Of a DNA stretch of 5,848 bases, positions 1-5,305 are shown piece after piece. Source of the stretch: Eubacterium sp. Lineage in GTDB: Bacteria > Bacillota_A > Clostridia > Lachnospirales > Lachnospiraceae. Under the pieces are notes generated by a model. It searched no databases and was not told the origin of the DNA. It saw nothing but the letters and a program-made list of their open reading frames with translations. Numbering within the stretch: position 1 is the first letter of the stretch; every line of letters begins with the position of its first letter. Made by a program: the position numbers and the translations under genes. The stretch lies in the NCBI GenBank assembly GCA_017475785.1, contig JAFVEX010000032.1, positions 1 to 5,848 of the forward strand. The letters are read 5' to 3'.

Positions 1-17
1 GATTTTTATTCCGCAAA

Positions 18-23
18 AGGAGG
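18..23 (+). promoter_or_regulatory. Ribosome binding site of pruA
   Basis: A full AGGAGG lies seven bases before the ATG at 31 and fixes this start. Only 30 bases of upstream sequence are present, so no promoter can be judged. Confidence 0.85.
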
Positions 24-30
24 TTTATAT

Positions 31-1656
31 ATGACAGGCATTTATCACGCACCAAACCCCGACAACGTAAAATCACGTACCTTCGCGCCCGGTACCGAGG
101 AACGTGCGCTTCTGAAAGCCGCGCTCGAGGAAGTCAGCAGCCAGAAGGTTGTGATCCCGGCGATCATCAACGGCCAGGAGGTCTATACGGATGACCGCTT
201 TGAAGTGCGCGCACCGCACGACCACAGCCTCGTTCTGGCAGAGTGCTGCCGCGTCGGCGAGGAGGGGCTGAAAGAAGCCATCGAGACAGCGATGGCCGCC
301 AAAGATGCCTGGGAGCTGCTTCCGCGCGAACAGCGCTATGCGGTCTTTCTGAAGGCAGCCAATCTTGTTGAAACAAAATACCGCTATTTTCTGACGGCTG
401 TCACCATGCTCGGACAGAGCAAGACTGCAAACGAGGCGTCCTTCGACGCACCGGACGAGGTCTGCGACCTGCTGCGCTACAACGTCTACAACATGGATCT
501 CATTTACAACATGCAGCCGAAGCAGGATCTGACACTGATGAACCGCCTGAAATACCGCCCGCTCGAGGGATTTGTCTGCGCGGTCACACCATTTAACTTT
601 GCATCCATCTGCGCAAATCTGCCGGCCGCTCCGGCAACCGCAGGCAATGTCGTCGTCTGGAAGCCGTCCACCAACGCCGTCCTCATCAGCTACTACCTCA
701 TGAAGATCTTCATGGAGGCGGGCCTGCCGGCAGGGGTCATTAATTTCGTGCCGTCCCGCGGCTCCGATGTCAGCAATTACGTCCTCACCGACCGCCGTCT
801 GGGCGGATTCCATTTCACCGGATCCACCCGCGTCTTCCGCGACACCTGGAAAATGGTCGGCGAAAACATCGACAACTACCGCGCATACCCGCGTCTGGTC
901 GGTGAGACCGGCGGCAAGGACTACTGCTTCGCAACCGAAAATGCAGATATGGATGAACTGGTTACGGGCCTGATCCGCGGTGCATTCGAATACCAGGGAC
1001 AGAAATGCTCTGCCCTCTCCCGCGCCTACATTCCGGCAAAGCTCTGGCCGGAAGTCAAGGAGAAACTGCTGGCAGAGATCAAGACCATCCGCGTCGGCGA
1101 CGTCAAGGATTTCCGCGTCCTGATGGGCGCCGTCATCGACCGCCACGCCTTCAATCTGGCAGCAGAATACATCGATTCCGCAAAACACGATGAAGACGCG
1201 GACCTGCTCTGCGGCAGCTACGATGACAGCAAGGGACTGTTCATCTACCCGACTGTCATCCAGGTCAAATCGCTGAACTACAAGAGCTTCAACCACGAGC
1301 TCTTCTCGCCGATTCTCTCGATCTACGTCTATGAGAAGGACGAGTACGACAAAGTCATCGACCACTGCGCAAACTCTTCCAAATACGCTCTGACCGGCTG
1401 TATTTATACCCACGACCGCAGCGAGATCGCAGAACTCGAGTGGAAGCTGCGTGACTCCGCCGGCAACTGGAACATCAACGACAAGCCGGCCGGCGCCCTG
1501 ACCGGACACCAACCATTTGGCGGAGCGAGAGGCTCCGGCACCAACGACAAAGCCGGCAACATCACCAATATGTTCCGCTGGGTCAGCCCGCAGTCCATCA
1601 AGGAGAATATGCTTCCGTTTACCGACTACCGGTGGCCGTCGATGGCAGAAGAATAA
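31..1656 (+). CDS. pruA: L-glutamate gamma-semialdehyde (1-pyrroline-5-carboxylate) dehydrogenase
   Basis: This 541-residue enzyme of the aldehyde dehydrogenase superfamily is expected to oxidise glutamate semialdehyde, the open form of 1-pyrroline-5-carboxylate, to glutamate with NAD+, the second step of proline breakdown in the cytoplasm. Visible motifs are TPFNF (186-190) and WKPS (210-213) of the cofactor fold, FTGSTRVF (262-269), the general-base segment GETGGKD with E292, the nucleophile segment GQKCSALSRAY with C326, and the late PFGGARGSGTNDKAG loop (495-509) that typifies this subfamily. The length and these motifs fit the stand-alone P5C dehydrogenase type of about 540 residues seen in eukaryotes and many anaerobes, not the PutA fusion. 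The start is supported by AGGAGG seven bases upstream. The gene stands alone and converges on the thi operon; its own promoter lies outside the window. Assignment to P5C dehydrogenase rather than another aldehyde dehydrogenase is by motif recall, without a database search. Confidence 0.92.
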   Translation: MTGIYHAPNPDNVKSRTFAPGTEERALLKAALEEVSSQKVVIPAIINGQEVYTDDRFEVRAPHDHSLVLAECCRVGEEGLKEAIETAMAAKDAWELLPREQRYAVFLKAANLVETKYRYFLTAVTMLGQSKTANEASFDAPDEVCDLLRYNVYNMDLIYNMQPKQDLTLMNRLKYRPLEGFVCAVTPFNFASICANLPAAPATAGNVVVWKPSTNAVLISYYLMKIFMEAGLPAGVINFVPSRGSDVSNYVLTDRRLGGFHFTGSTRVFRDTWKMVGENIDNYRAYPRLVGETGGKDYCFATENADMDELVTGLIRGAFEYQGQKCSALSRAYIPAKLWPEVKEKLLAEIKTIRVGDVKDFRVLMGAVIDRHAFNLAAEYIDSAKHDEDADLLCGSYDDSKGLFIYPTVIQVKSLNYKSFNHELFSPILSIYVYEKDEYDKVIDHCANSSKYALTGCIYTHDRSEIAELEWKLRDSAGNWNINDKPAGALTGHQPFGGARGSGTNDKAGNITNMFRWVSPQSIKENMLPFTDYRWPSMAEE

Positions 1657-1688
1657 TTTATAAAAATTGAATGGTGCCTGTCACCATT
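1657..1688. repeat. Dispersed palindromic repeat, copy A (after pruA stop)
   Basis: The box TTTATAAA (1657-1664) follows the pruA stop codon directly. Eight bases later comes GGTGCCTGTCACC (1673-1685). Here the core is flanked to give 7-bp arms, AATGGTG (1670-1676) and CACCATT (1682-1688), around a five-base loop, so the RNA could form a small hairpin. The same core and AT box recur before thiH and before thiS. The core is in the opposite orientation relative to the AT box in this copy. The rest of the spacer up to the terminator (1689-1770) shows no gene, only a weak CTCCG/CGGAG pairing (1727-1748). Confidence 0.8.
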
Positions 1689-1770
1689 ACCTTATCACTG
1701 AAAACTACCGTACCAAATGCAGCATGCTCCGTGAATTCCAGAGCGGAGAACAGATAGCATAAAAGTACGC

Positions 1771-1816
1771 AAAAAACCACCCCGAAAGATCTTTTGAATC
1801 TTTCTGAGGTGGTTTA
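1771..1816 (-). terminator. Bidirectional intrinsic terminator between thiH and pruA
   Basis: The stem is built from AACCACCCC (1775-1783) and GAAAGAT (1784-1790), pairing across the loop 1791-1797 with ATCTTTC (1798-1804) and GAGGTGGTT (1806-1814). One base at 1805 is bulged, giving about 16 base pairs. Read on the minus strand it ends in a run of six T (1776-1771), a strong terminator for the thi operon. On the plus strand the tail is TTTAATTT, so it probably also ends pruA transcription, more weakly. Confidence 0.88.
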
Positions 1817-1858
1817 ATTTGTGTATAAATCCGTCCTTCATGAACAATCAGAGAATCT

Positions 1859-3127
1859 TCAGACGTAGATATAATCATTCAGCACCGGCTGCAGGCCGCC
1901 CTGCTCCATGTCCGCATACATCTTTGCGAAGGACCGCCCGTCACTGATCTCAAACTGCTCGTCGCCTGCCGCCTCATCTTCTGCTGCATCTTTGCCCTCA
2001 TATTTATCCTCATGATCGCCGATGCCTGTCGACACACCCGCGGACACTTTTGTCGCACAGATCTTCGCAATGCCGTTGCGGAATTCCGCACTTTCGCGGC
2101 TGGATACGGTGATGCCGACGTAAGGCAGGAAAATGCGGTACGCGCAGAGCACCTGACAGAGCTCGCGCTCTCCCACTTCGCCCGGACTGATCTTGTCATT
2201 GTTGACGATCGGACGGAGCCGCGGACAGCTTAAGGACAGCTCCGCGTGCGGGTATCTGCGGTTCAGGTAATACGCATGCAGCGCCGTCGCCAGTGCATCC
2301 TTCCGGAAATCCGCCAGCCCGAGCAGCGCCGAAAATGCCGCGCCGCGCATGCCGCCCATCAGTGCGCGCTCCTGCGCGTCGAACCGGTATGGCCAGACAC
2401 GCTTGTGTCCCAGCAGATGCAGCGTCTCATACTTCTCAATATCATACGTTTCCTGGAAGACCGTCACATAGTCCACGCCGCATTCATGCAGATACTTGTA
2501 TTCATCCGTGTTTACCGGATAAATCTCAATGCCGATGTTGCGGAAATACTTCCGTGCAATCTTTACAGCCTCGCCGATGTACTTCACATCCGAGTACGTC
2601 CGGCTCTCACCTGTCAGAATCAGAATTTCCTCCATCCCGGTATCAGAGATCACCTTCATCTCATGCTCGATTTCTTCGAAGGAAAGCTTCTTTCTGCGGA
2701 TGTTGTTGTAACAGTTAAATCCACAGTAGATACAGTAATTCTGGCAGTAATTTGCGATGTAAATCGGTGTGAAGATGTACACGGTATTTCCGAAATGGTT
2801 CTTTGTCTCCACCTCAGCTCTGCGGGCCATCTGCTCCAAATACGGCGCCGCTGCAGGCGACAAAAGTGCCTTAAAATCCTCGATGCTGCAGGTATCGTGG
2901 CTCAGCGCGCGCTCCACATCTGCAGCCGTATACAGACTGTAGTCATAGGCGTTCATCTGTTCCAGAACCTTATCTTTCACATCCGATTCAATCACTTCCA
3001 TGCCGGGCATATACTTCATCGGATCCGTCCTGCTCGACGGATCCTGCTCCAGCATATGCTTGCGCGCAAGCGCTTTCTCCGGCAGCACATCGCTGTCGAT
3101 AAAATAAACCTGGGTTTCTTCGTTCAT
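1859..3127 (-). CDS. thiH: 2-iminoacetate synthase ThiH (radical SAM)
   Basis: ThiH cleaves tyrosine with S-adenosylmethionine and a 4Fe-4S cluster, giving p-cresol and dehydroglycine (2-iminoacetate), the glycine-derived unit of the thiamine thiazole ring. The 422-residue protein shows the radical-SAM signature CX3CX2C as CQNYCIYC (C128, C132, C135). The preceding segment TAADVERAL...ALLSPAA matches ThiH of enteric bacteria, and LILTGE, FQETY, SCPRLRP and VSSRES follow in family order. The C-terminus lacks the extra cysteine-rich domain of the related HydG, and the neighbours are thiamine genes, so HydG is unlikely. ThiH is usually about 370 residues; the extra length is an N-terminal stretch (about residues 1-45) and an acidic insert near EGKDAAEDEAAGDE. 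The start is supported by GGGAGGA just upstream, though only four bases separate GGAGG from ATG. It is the last gene of the operon. Confidence 0.94.
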   Translation of the reverse strand: MNEETQVYFIDSDVLPEKALARKHMLEQDPSSRTDPMKYMPGMEVIESDVKDKVLEQMNAYDYSLYTAADVERALSHDTCSIEDFKALLSPAAAPYLEQMARRAEVETKNHFGNTVYIFTPIYIANYCQNYCIYCGFNCYNNIRRKKLSFEEIEHEMKVISDTGMEEILILTGESRTYSDVKYIGEAVKIARKYFRNIGIEIYPVNTDEYKYLHECGVDYVTVFQETYDIEKYETLHLLGHKRVWPYRFDAQERALMGGMRGAAFSALLGLADFRKDALATALHAYYLNRRYPHAELSLSCPRLRPIVNNDKISPGEVGERELCQVLCAYRIFLPYVGITVSSRESAEFRNGIAKICATKVSAGVSTGIGDHEDKYEGKDAAEDEAAGDEQFEISDGRSFAKMYADMEQGGLQPVLNDYIYV

Positions 3128-3130
3128 ATT

Positions 3131-3137
3131 TCCTCCC
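3131..3137 (-). promoter_or_regulatory. Ribosome binding site of thiH, abutting a repeat
   Basis: GGGAGGA at 3137-3131 precedes the thiH ATG with an unusually short gap (four bases after GGAGG). Its first base directly adjoins the end of repeat copy B (3138). A hairpin in the repeat could therefore affect ribosome access. It supports the start at 3127 rather than the internal Met codons at residues 25 and 37, which have no convincing site. Confidence 0.75.
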
Positions 3138-3187
3138 GGTGCCTGTCACCATTCACTTCGGTGCCTGTCACCATTTATTTTTATAAA
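3138..3187. repeat. Dispersed palindromic repeat, copy B (tandem pair before thiH)
   Basis: Two exact copies of GGTGCCTGTCACC (plus-strand reading) lie at 3138-3150 and 3160-3172, in a 22-bp tandem period. Seven bases beyond the second copy is TTTATAAA (3180-3187), itself a palindrome inside a longer AT-rich stretch. On the transcribed strand the order is TTTATAAA, then GGTGACAGGCACC twice, then the thiH ribosome binding site. The doubling of the core is unique to this copy. Confidence 0.85.
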
Positions 3188-3200
3188 TAAACCTCTGTTT

Positions 3201-3215
3201 CGTGACTCCGTCACG
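3201..3215 (-). repeat. Small inverted repeat after thiG
   Basis: CGTGAC (3201-3206) and GTCACG (3210-3215) form a perfect 6-bp stem with a three-base loop, eight bases past the thiG stop. There is no T run, so it is not an intrinsic terminator. Its GTCAC arm can alternatively pair with GTGAC inside repeat copy B. It may protect or define the thiG mRNA 3' end; this is inference. Confidence 0.55.
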
Positions 3216-3223
3216 ATATCACA

Positions 3224-3988
3224 TCAATGTAAAAATCCTGTCAGCGGATCCGACGCGCTGCCGCCGCGCGCGAGCACGCGGCCCATGCAGGTCAGATAAG
3301 CCTTGCGGCCGGCCTCGATCGCCAGCTTGAATGCATTCGCCATCTCCGGCACATCGCCGGCTGTCGCGATTGCAGTATTTGCCATAATTGCTGCCGCGCC
3401 CATTTCCATTGCCTCACAAGCCTGGGAGGGCTTGCCGATGCCGGCGTCTACGATGATCGGCAGATCAATCTCATCAATCAGGATCTGGATCATTTCCTTC
3501 GTTGCGAGTCCCTTGTTGCTGCCGATCGGCGCTGCCAGCGGCATAACCGCTGCCGCACCGGCATTGACCAGATCACGCGCTGCGATGAGGTCCGGATTCA
3601 TATACGGCAGAACAATAAATCCTTCCTTTGCCAGCACTTCTGTTGCCTTCACCGTCTCAAAGTTGTCCGGGAACAGATACTTCGCGTCGTGCATAATCTC
3701 AATCTTCACAAAATCACCGCATCCCATTGCGCGGGAAAGCCGGGCAATCCGGATCGCCTCCTCTGCATTGCGCGCGCCGGATGTGTTCGGCAGCAGTGTA
3801 ACGCCCGTCGGGATAAAATCGAGAATATTTTCCTGCTCCTGCGTATTCGCCCGCCGCAGCGCCAGCGTAATAATCTCCGCGCCGCCCTGCTCAACCGCCG
3901 CCTCGATCAGCTTCAGATTATACTTTCCCGATCCTAGAATAAAACGGCTGTGAAATTCATGACCTCCTAATTTCCATGTGTCCTGCAT
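3224..3988 (-). CDS. thiG: Thiazole synthase ThiG
   Basis: ThiG builds the thiazole phosphate ring from 1-deoxy-D-xylulose 5-phosphate, dehydroglycine from ThiH and sulfur delivered by ThiS thiocarboxylate. The protein is a 254-residue TIM barrel, the usual length. Family landmarks are [10 protein letters not shown] near the N-terminus, [15 protein letters not shown], the lysine of [11 protein letters not shown] (K95), which corresponds to the Schiff-base lysine, and the phosphate-binding region [14 protein letters not shown] followed by [11 protein letters not shown]. The reading frame is open back to 4060, but the start at 3988 is chosen because AGGAGG lies seven bases upstream and the protein then begins like other ThiG sequences. 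The 24 extra residues would read through the structured thiF-thiG spacer. It lies between thiF and thiH, with spacers of 80 and 96 bases. Confidence 0.96.
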   Translation of the reverse strand: MQDTWKLGGHEFHSRFILGSGKYNLKLIEAAVEQGGAEIITLALRRANTQEQENILDFIPTGVTLLPNTSGARNAEEAIRIARLSRAMGCGDFVKIEIMHDAKYLFPDNFETVKATEVLAKEGFIVLPYMNPDLIAARDLVNAGAAAVMPLAAPIGSNKGLATKEMIQILIDEIDLPIIVDAGIGKPSQACEAMEMGAAAIMANTAIATAGDVPEMANAFKLAIEAGRKAYLTCMGRVLARGGSASDPLTGFLH

Positions 3989-3995
3989 TTTTTCT

Positions 3996-4001
3996 CCTCC
4001 T
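3996..4001 (-). promoter_or_regulatory. Ribosome binding site deciding the thiG start
   Basis: AGGAGG (4001-3996) is seven bases from the ATG at 3988 and shows that the upstream Met codons in the same frame (4060 and 4021) are not the start. A second AGGAGG-like run occurs inside the early coding sequence (the Gly-Gly codons) but precedes an out-of-frame ATG. Confidence 0.85.
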
Positions 4002-4010
4002 TTGTTATAA

Positions 4011-4065
4011 GATTCAATCATTCCATAAGCAGACAGTCCGAATTTGGAATATTGAATCAATATTC
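4011..4065 (-). repeat. Palindrome and competing long inverted repeat in the thiF-thiG spacer
   Basis: GAATATTGA (4047-4055), one central base, and TCAATATTC (4057-4065) form a perfect 19-nt palindrome starting four bases beyond the thiF stop. The left part of the palindrome (GGAATATTGAATC, 4046-4058) can instead pair with GATTCAATCATTCC (4011-4024). That gives a 13-bp stem with one bulged base and a 21-base loop. The two structures share bases and exclude each other in RNA. As DNA, the palindrome could also be a protein operator. No T run follows either stem. Confidence 0.65.
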
Positions 4066-4068
4066 ATA

Positions 4069-4698
4069 TTAATGCAATATCAACTGCACAACCTTATTCG
4101 CCATATGTCCCGCACACACCGACACGCGCGGCGCCATCAGTCCGATCCCGTCGCCAACATCCGTTGTACCATCGCCGCAGACATACAGCCTGCGGAATTT
4201 TTGCTCTGTGTGAATTGTGTCAGCATCCACATAACCCGCCATCCCGTTTCCGGAAACAATCGTCGTATCCGGGCATGTCTCCAGAAGAGTACGCACCAGC
4301 ATGGCCTTCTGATCCGGTTTGTCAAATGCCTCGCAGACCAGCGGATACGACCGGTACAGTTCCGGGATATCTCCTTCTGTCACACGCATCTGATGCAGTT
4401 CCAGATCGATCCATGGATTGATCCGGCGAAGGAGATCCGCGAGTGCTTCCGTTTTCGGCCGGCCCAGATGCTCCACAAAATACATCTGCCGATTCAGATT
4501 GGTCACATCCACCACATCGAAATCCGTCAGATGCAAATGCCCTACGCCGCTGCGCGCCAGCATGACGGCGATCTGAGACCCGAGTCCGCCAAGTCCGGCA
4601 ACCGCAACCCGGGCTGCATGCATTTTTTTCTTTATTTCCACCGGAAAACGCGCATCAAATGCACGATCCAGTTCTTCTCTTGTAATATTCACTTCCAT
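4069..4698 (-). CDS. thiF: ThiS adenylyltransferase ThiF, short form
   Basis: ThiF is an E1-like enzyme that uses ATP to adenylate the C-terminal glycine of ThiS, preparing it to receive sulfur. The 209-residue protein has the nucleotide-binding glycine loop GLGGLGS (35-41), the acidic strand LTDFDVVD (58-65), the NLNRQ motif (67-71), and the late segment GDGIGLMAPRVSVCAGHMAN (182-201) typical of the short ThiF family. It is shorter than enteric ThiF (about 250) and lacks the paired CXXC zinc ligands. Only isolated cysteines (C122, C142, C174, C195) are present, so the sulfur-relay cysteine of the long form cannot be assigned. The ATG at 4698 is the first possible start, since an in-frame TGA lies two codons before it. 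The best binding site, GAGGA (4714-4710), is 11 bases away, a long gap. It is separated from thiS by about 180 bases of repeats. Confidence 0.93.
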   Translation of the reverse strand: MEVNITREELDRAFDARFPVEIKKKMHAARVAVAGLGGLGSQIAVMLARSGVGHLHLTDFDVVDVTNLNRQMYFVEHLGRPKTEALADLLRRINPWIDLELHQMRVTEGDIPELYRSYPLVCEAFDKPDQKAMLVRTLLETCPDTTIVSGNGMAGYVDADTIHTEQKFRRLYVCGDGTTDVGDGIGLMAPRVSVCAGHMANKVVQLILH

Positions 4699-4729
4699 CC
4701 GGATTCACGTCCTCTGTCTGTATTTTCCT

Positions 4730-4867
4730 GCTGCAGCCCGGCTGACAACGCGGGGCCGGGACAGTCGGCTGCTCCCCGCATGATCACACAGGGCCGGGAC
4801 AGTCAGCTGCGGCCCGGCTGACCATGCAAGGCCGGGACAGTCGGCTGCTGCCCGCATGACCACACAG
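4730..4867. repeat. 38-bp tandem repeat array in the thiS-thiF spacer
   Basis: Three full 38-bp units (4754-4791, 4792-4829, 4830-4867), each beginning GGCCGGGACAGTC, are preceded by a 24-bp partial unit (4730-4753) matching the second half. Units 1 and 3 differ at two of 38 positions, while unit 2 is more distant from unit 3 (seven differences). Unit 2 shares its CCCGGCTGAC variant with the partial unit. The array is therefore alternating, a 76-bp dimer duplicated. The unit length is not a multiple of three, so it is unlikely to code for protein. The GC-rich units can pair with one another (for example CCCGGC with GCCGGG), giving a structured leader before thiF. It is not a CRISPR: there are no distinct spacers. 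Confidence 0.9.
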
Positions 4868-4877
4868 CATCGAAGCT

Positions 4878-5072
4878 TCAGCCGCCTCCCACAAAATGCA
4901 GGATCTCAACCTGATCACCCGTCTCCAGCTTTACTGCGTCCAGGTGATCCTGCGGAATAATCTCAAGATTGCGCTCTACCACGACACGTTTTGGATCAAA
5001 TCCAGCCTGCATCAGATAGGCCAGAATTGTCATGCCCGCCGCATTTTCCTCTTTTCCGTTAATTGTTACCAG
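4878..5072 (-). CDS. thiS: Sulfur carrier protein ThiS (apparent CTG start)
   Basis: ThiS is a small ubiquitin-like protein whose C-terminal Gly-Gly is adenylated by ThiF, converted to a thiocarboxylate and used by ThiG as sulfur source. The ending VEILHFVGGG and the VVVERNLEII strand match Bacillus ThiS. Starting at CTG (5072) gives 64 residues beginning [M]VTINGKEENA, which aligns with the known start MLQLNGK of Bacillus subtilis ThiS. GGAGG (5085-5081) stands eight bases upstream, an ideal distance. The frame is open to an ATG at 5108, but that ATG comes from the dispersed repeat (ATGGTGACAGGCAC), and the stretch 5108-5073 contains the ribosome binding site itself. A GTG at 5081 overlaps the binding site. 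A pipeline that disallows CTG would report 5108 or 5081. It is the first gene of the operon. Confidence 0.9.
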   Translation of the reverse strand: MVTINGKEENAAGMTILAYLMQAGFDPKRVVVERNLEIIPQDHLDAVKLETGDQVEILHFVGGG

Positions 5073-5080
5073 TGTTCTCA

Positions 5081-5085
5081 CCTCC
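5081..5085 (-). promoter_or_regulatory. Ribosome binding site pointing to the CTG start of thiS
   Basis: GGAGG within GAGGAGGTGAG is eight bases before the CTG at 5072. No ATG, GTG or TTG in frame lies at a usable distance downstream of it before the conserved ThiS sequence starts, so this site is the main evidence for the rare start codon. Confidence 0.75.
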
Positions 5086-5093
5086 TCACAGAA

Positions 5094-5156
5094 AGTGCCT
5101 GTCACCATTCATCATTTATAAATACTGTCAAATGCCGCTTTCGCGTGACAGGCGCC
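5094..5156. repeat. Dispersed palindromic repeat, copies C and D (before thiS)
   Basis: Copy C is AGTGCCTGTCACC (5094-5106), one base different from the core of the other copies, with TTTATAAA (5115-5122) eight bases away, as in copies A and B. Copy D, CGTGACAGGCGCC (5144-5156), matches the reverse-oriented core at 11 of 13 positions. C and D thus form an inverted pair with nine perfect base pairs (5097-5105 with 5145-5153) enclosing the AT box. The pair lies between the riboswitch terminator and the thiS ribosome binding site, so it is transcribed in the operon leader. Confidence 0.75.
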
Positions 5157-5157
5157 T

Positions 5158-5210
5158 AAAAAAGCAACAGCGCCGGACAGAAATCCCATAAAAGGATTCC
5201 CATCCGGCGC
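5158..5210 (-). terminator. Strong intrinsic terminator of the TPP riboswitch
   Basis: A 17-bp stem pairs 5210-5194 with 5186-5170 (two ends GCGCCGGA and TCCGGCGC, three internal G-U pairs) around a seven-base loop. It is followed on the minus strand by TGTTGC and six T (5163-5158). It lies between the aptamer and thiS, where the expression platform of a transcription-terminating riboswitch is expected. It is therefore read as the off-switch for the operon when TPP is bound. Its position in the leader is seen; its TPP dependence is inferred. Confidence 0.85.
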
Positions 5211-5258
5211 CTTAGATTCAGTAAAAAGTGGTGCCCCCGATTTACCGAGACAACCTGA

Positions 5259-5288
5259 AAAGCGGTACCCCACGCAGGATACCGCTTT
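5259..5288 (-). promoter_or_regulatory. Intermediate hairpin of the riboswitch expression platform
   Basis: AAAGCGGTA (5288-5280) pairs with TACCGCTTT (5267-5259), nine perfect pairs, in the transcript just after the aptamer. The loop carries CCTGCGTGG (5278-5270), which can pair with CCAACGTAGG (5319-5310) of the aptamer 3' side: nine pairs with one bulge and one G-U. This makes it a candidate for the element that couples ligand binding to the downstream terminator. A short TTTTC follows, so it may be a weak terminator itself. Confidence 0.55.
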
Positions 5289-5305
5289 ACAAATGCAAAT
5301 CTGTA

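Noticed and set aside
73..1512. Long open frame of 479 codons on the minus strand, opposite pruA
   Set aside because: It lies entirely antisense to a gene with clear catalytic motifs, has no recognisable domain and low-complexity composition rich in V, A, D and C, and no convincing ribosome binding site. It arises from the GC-biased codon use of pruA.
1859..3127. HydG (hydrogenase maturase) instead of ThiH
   Set aside because: The C-terminal cysteine motif of HydG is missing, the sequence follows ThiH motifs, and the gene is in a TPP-controlled thiazole operon.
2246..3190. Open frame of 314 codons on the plus strand, opposite thiH
   Set aside because: It is antisense to conserved thiH, with no family resemblance and an odd H-, R- and I-rich composition. 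Its end runs through the repeat and spacer.
3303..3953. Open frame of 216 codons on the plus strand, opposite thiG
   Set aside because: It is the antisense shadow of a conserved TIM-barrel gene; its Ala/Ser/Ile-rich sequence is not a credible membrane protein.
3989..4060. Longer thiG start with 24 additional residues
   Set aside because: AGGAGG is seven bases before the ATG at 3988, and the longer version would translate the palindromic spacer and the binding site itself.
4730..4867. CRISPR array
   Set aside because: The units are contiguous 38-bp tandem copies with no unique spacers, and there are no cas genes nearby.
3138..5156. Composite insertion element bounded by the repeat copies around thiFG
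   Set aside because: No transposase, no target-site duplications and no terminal inverted repeats beyond the short core are visible. The genes inside are an ordinary thiamine operon in normal order.
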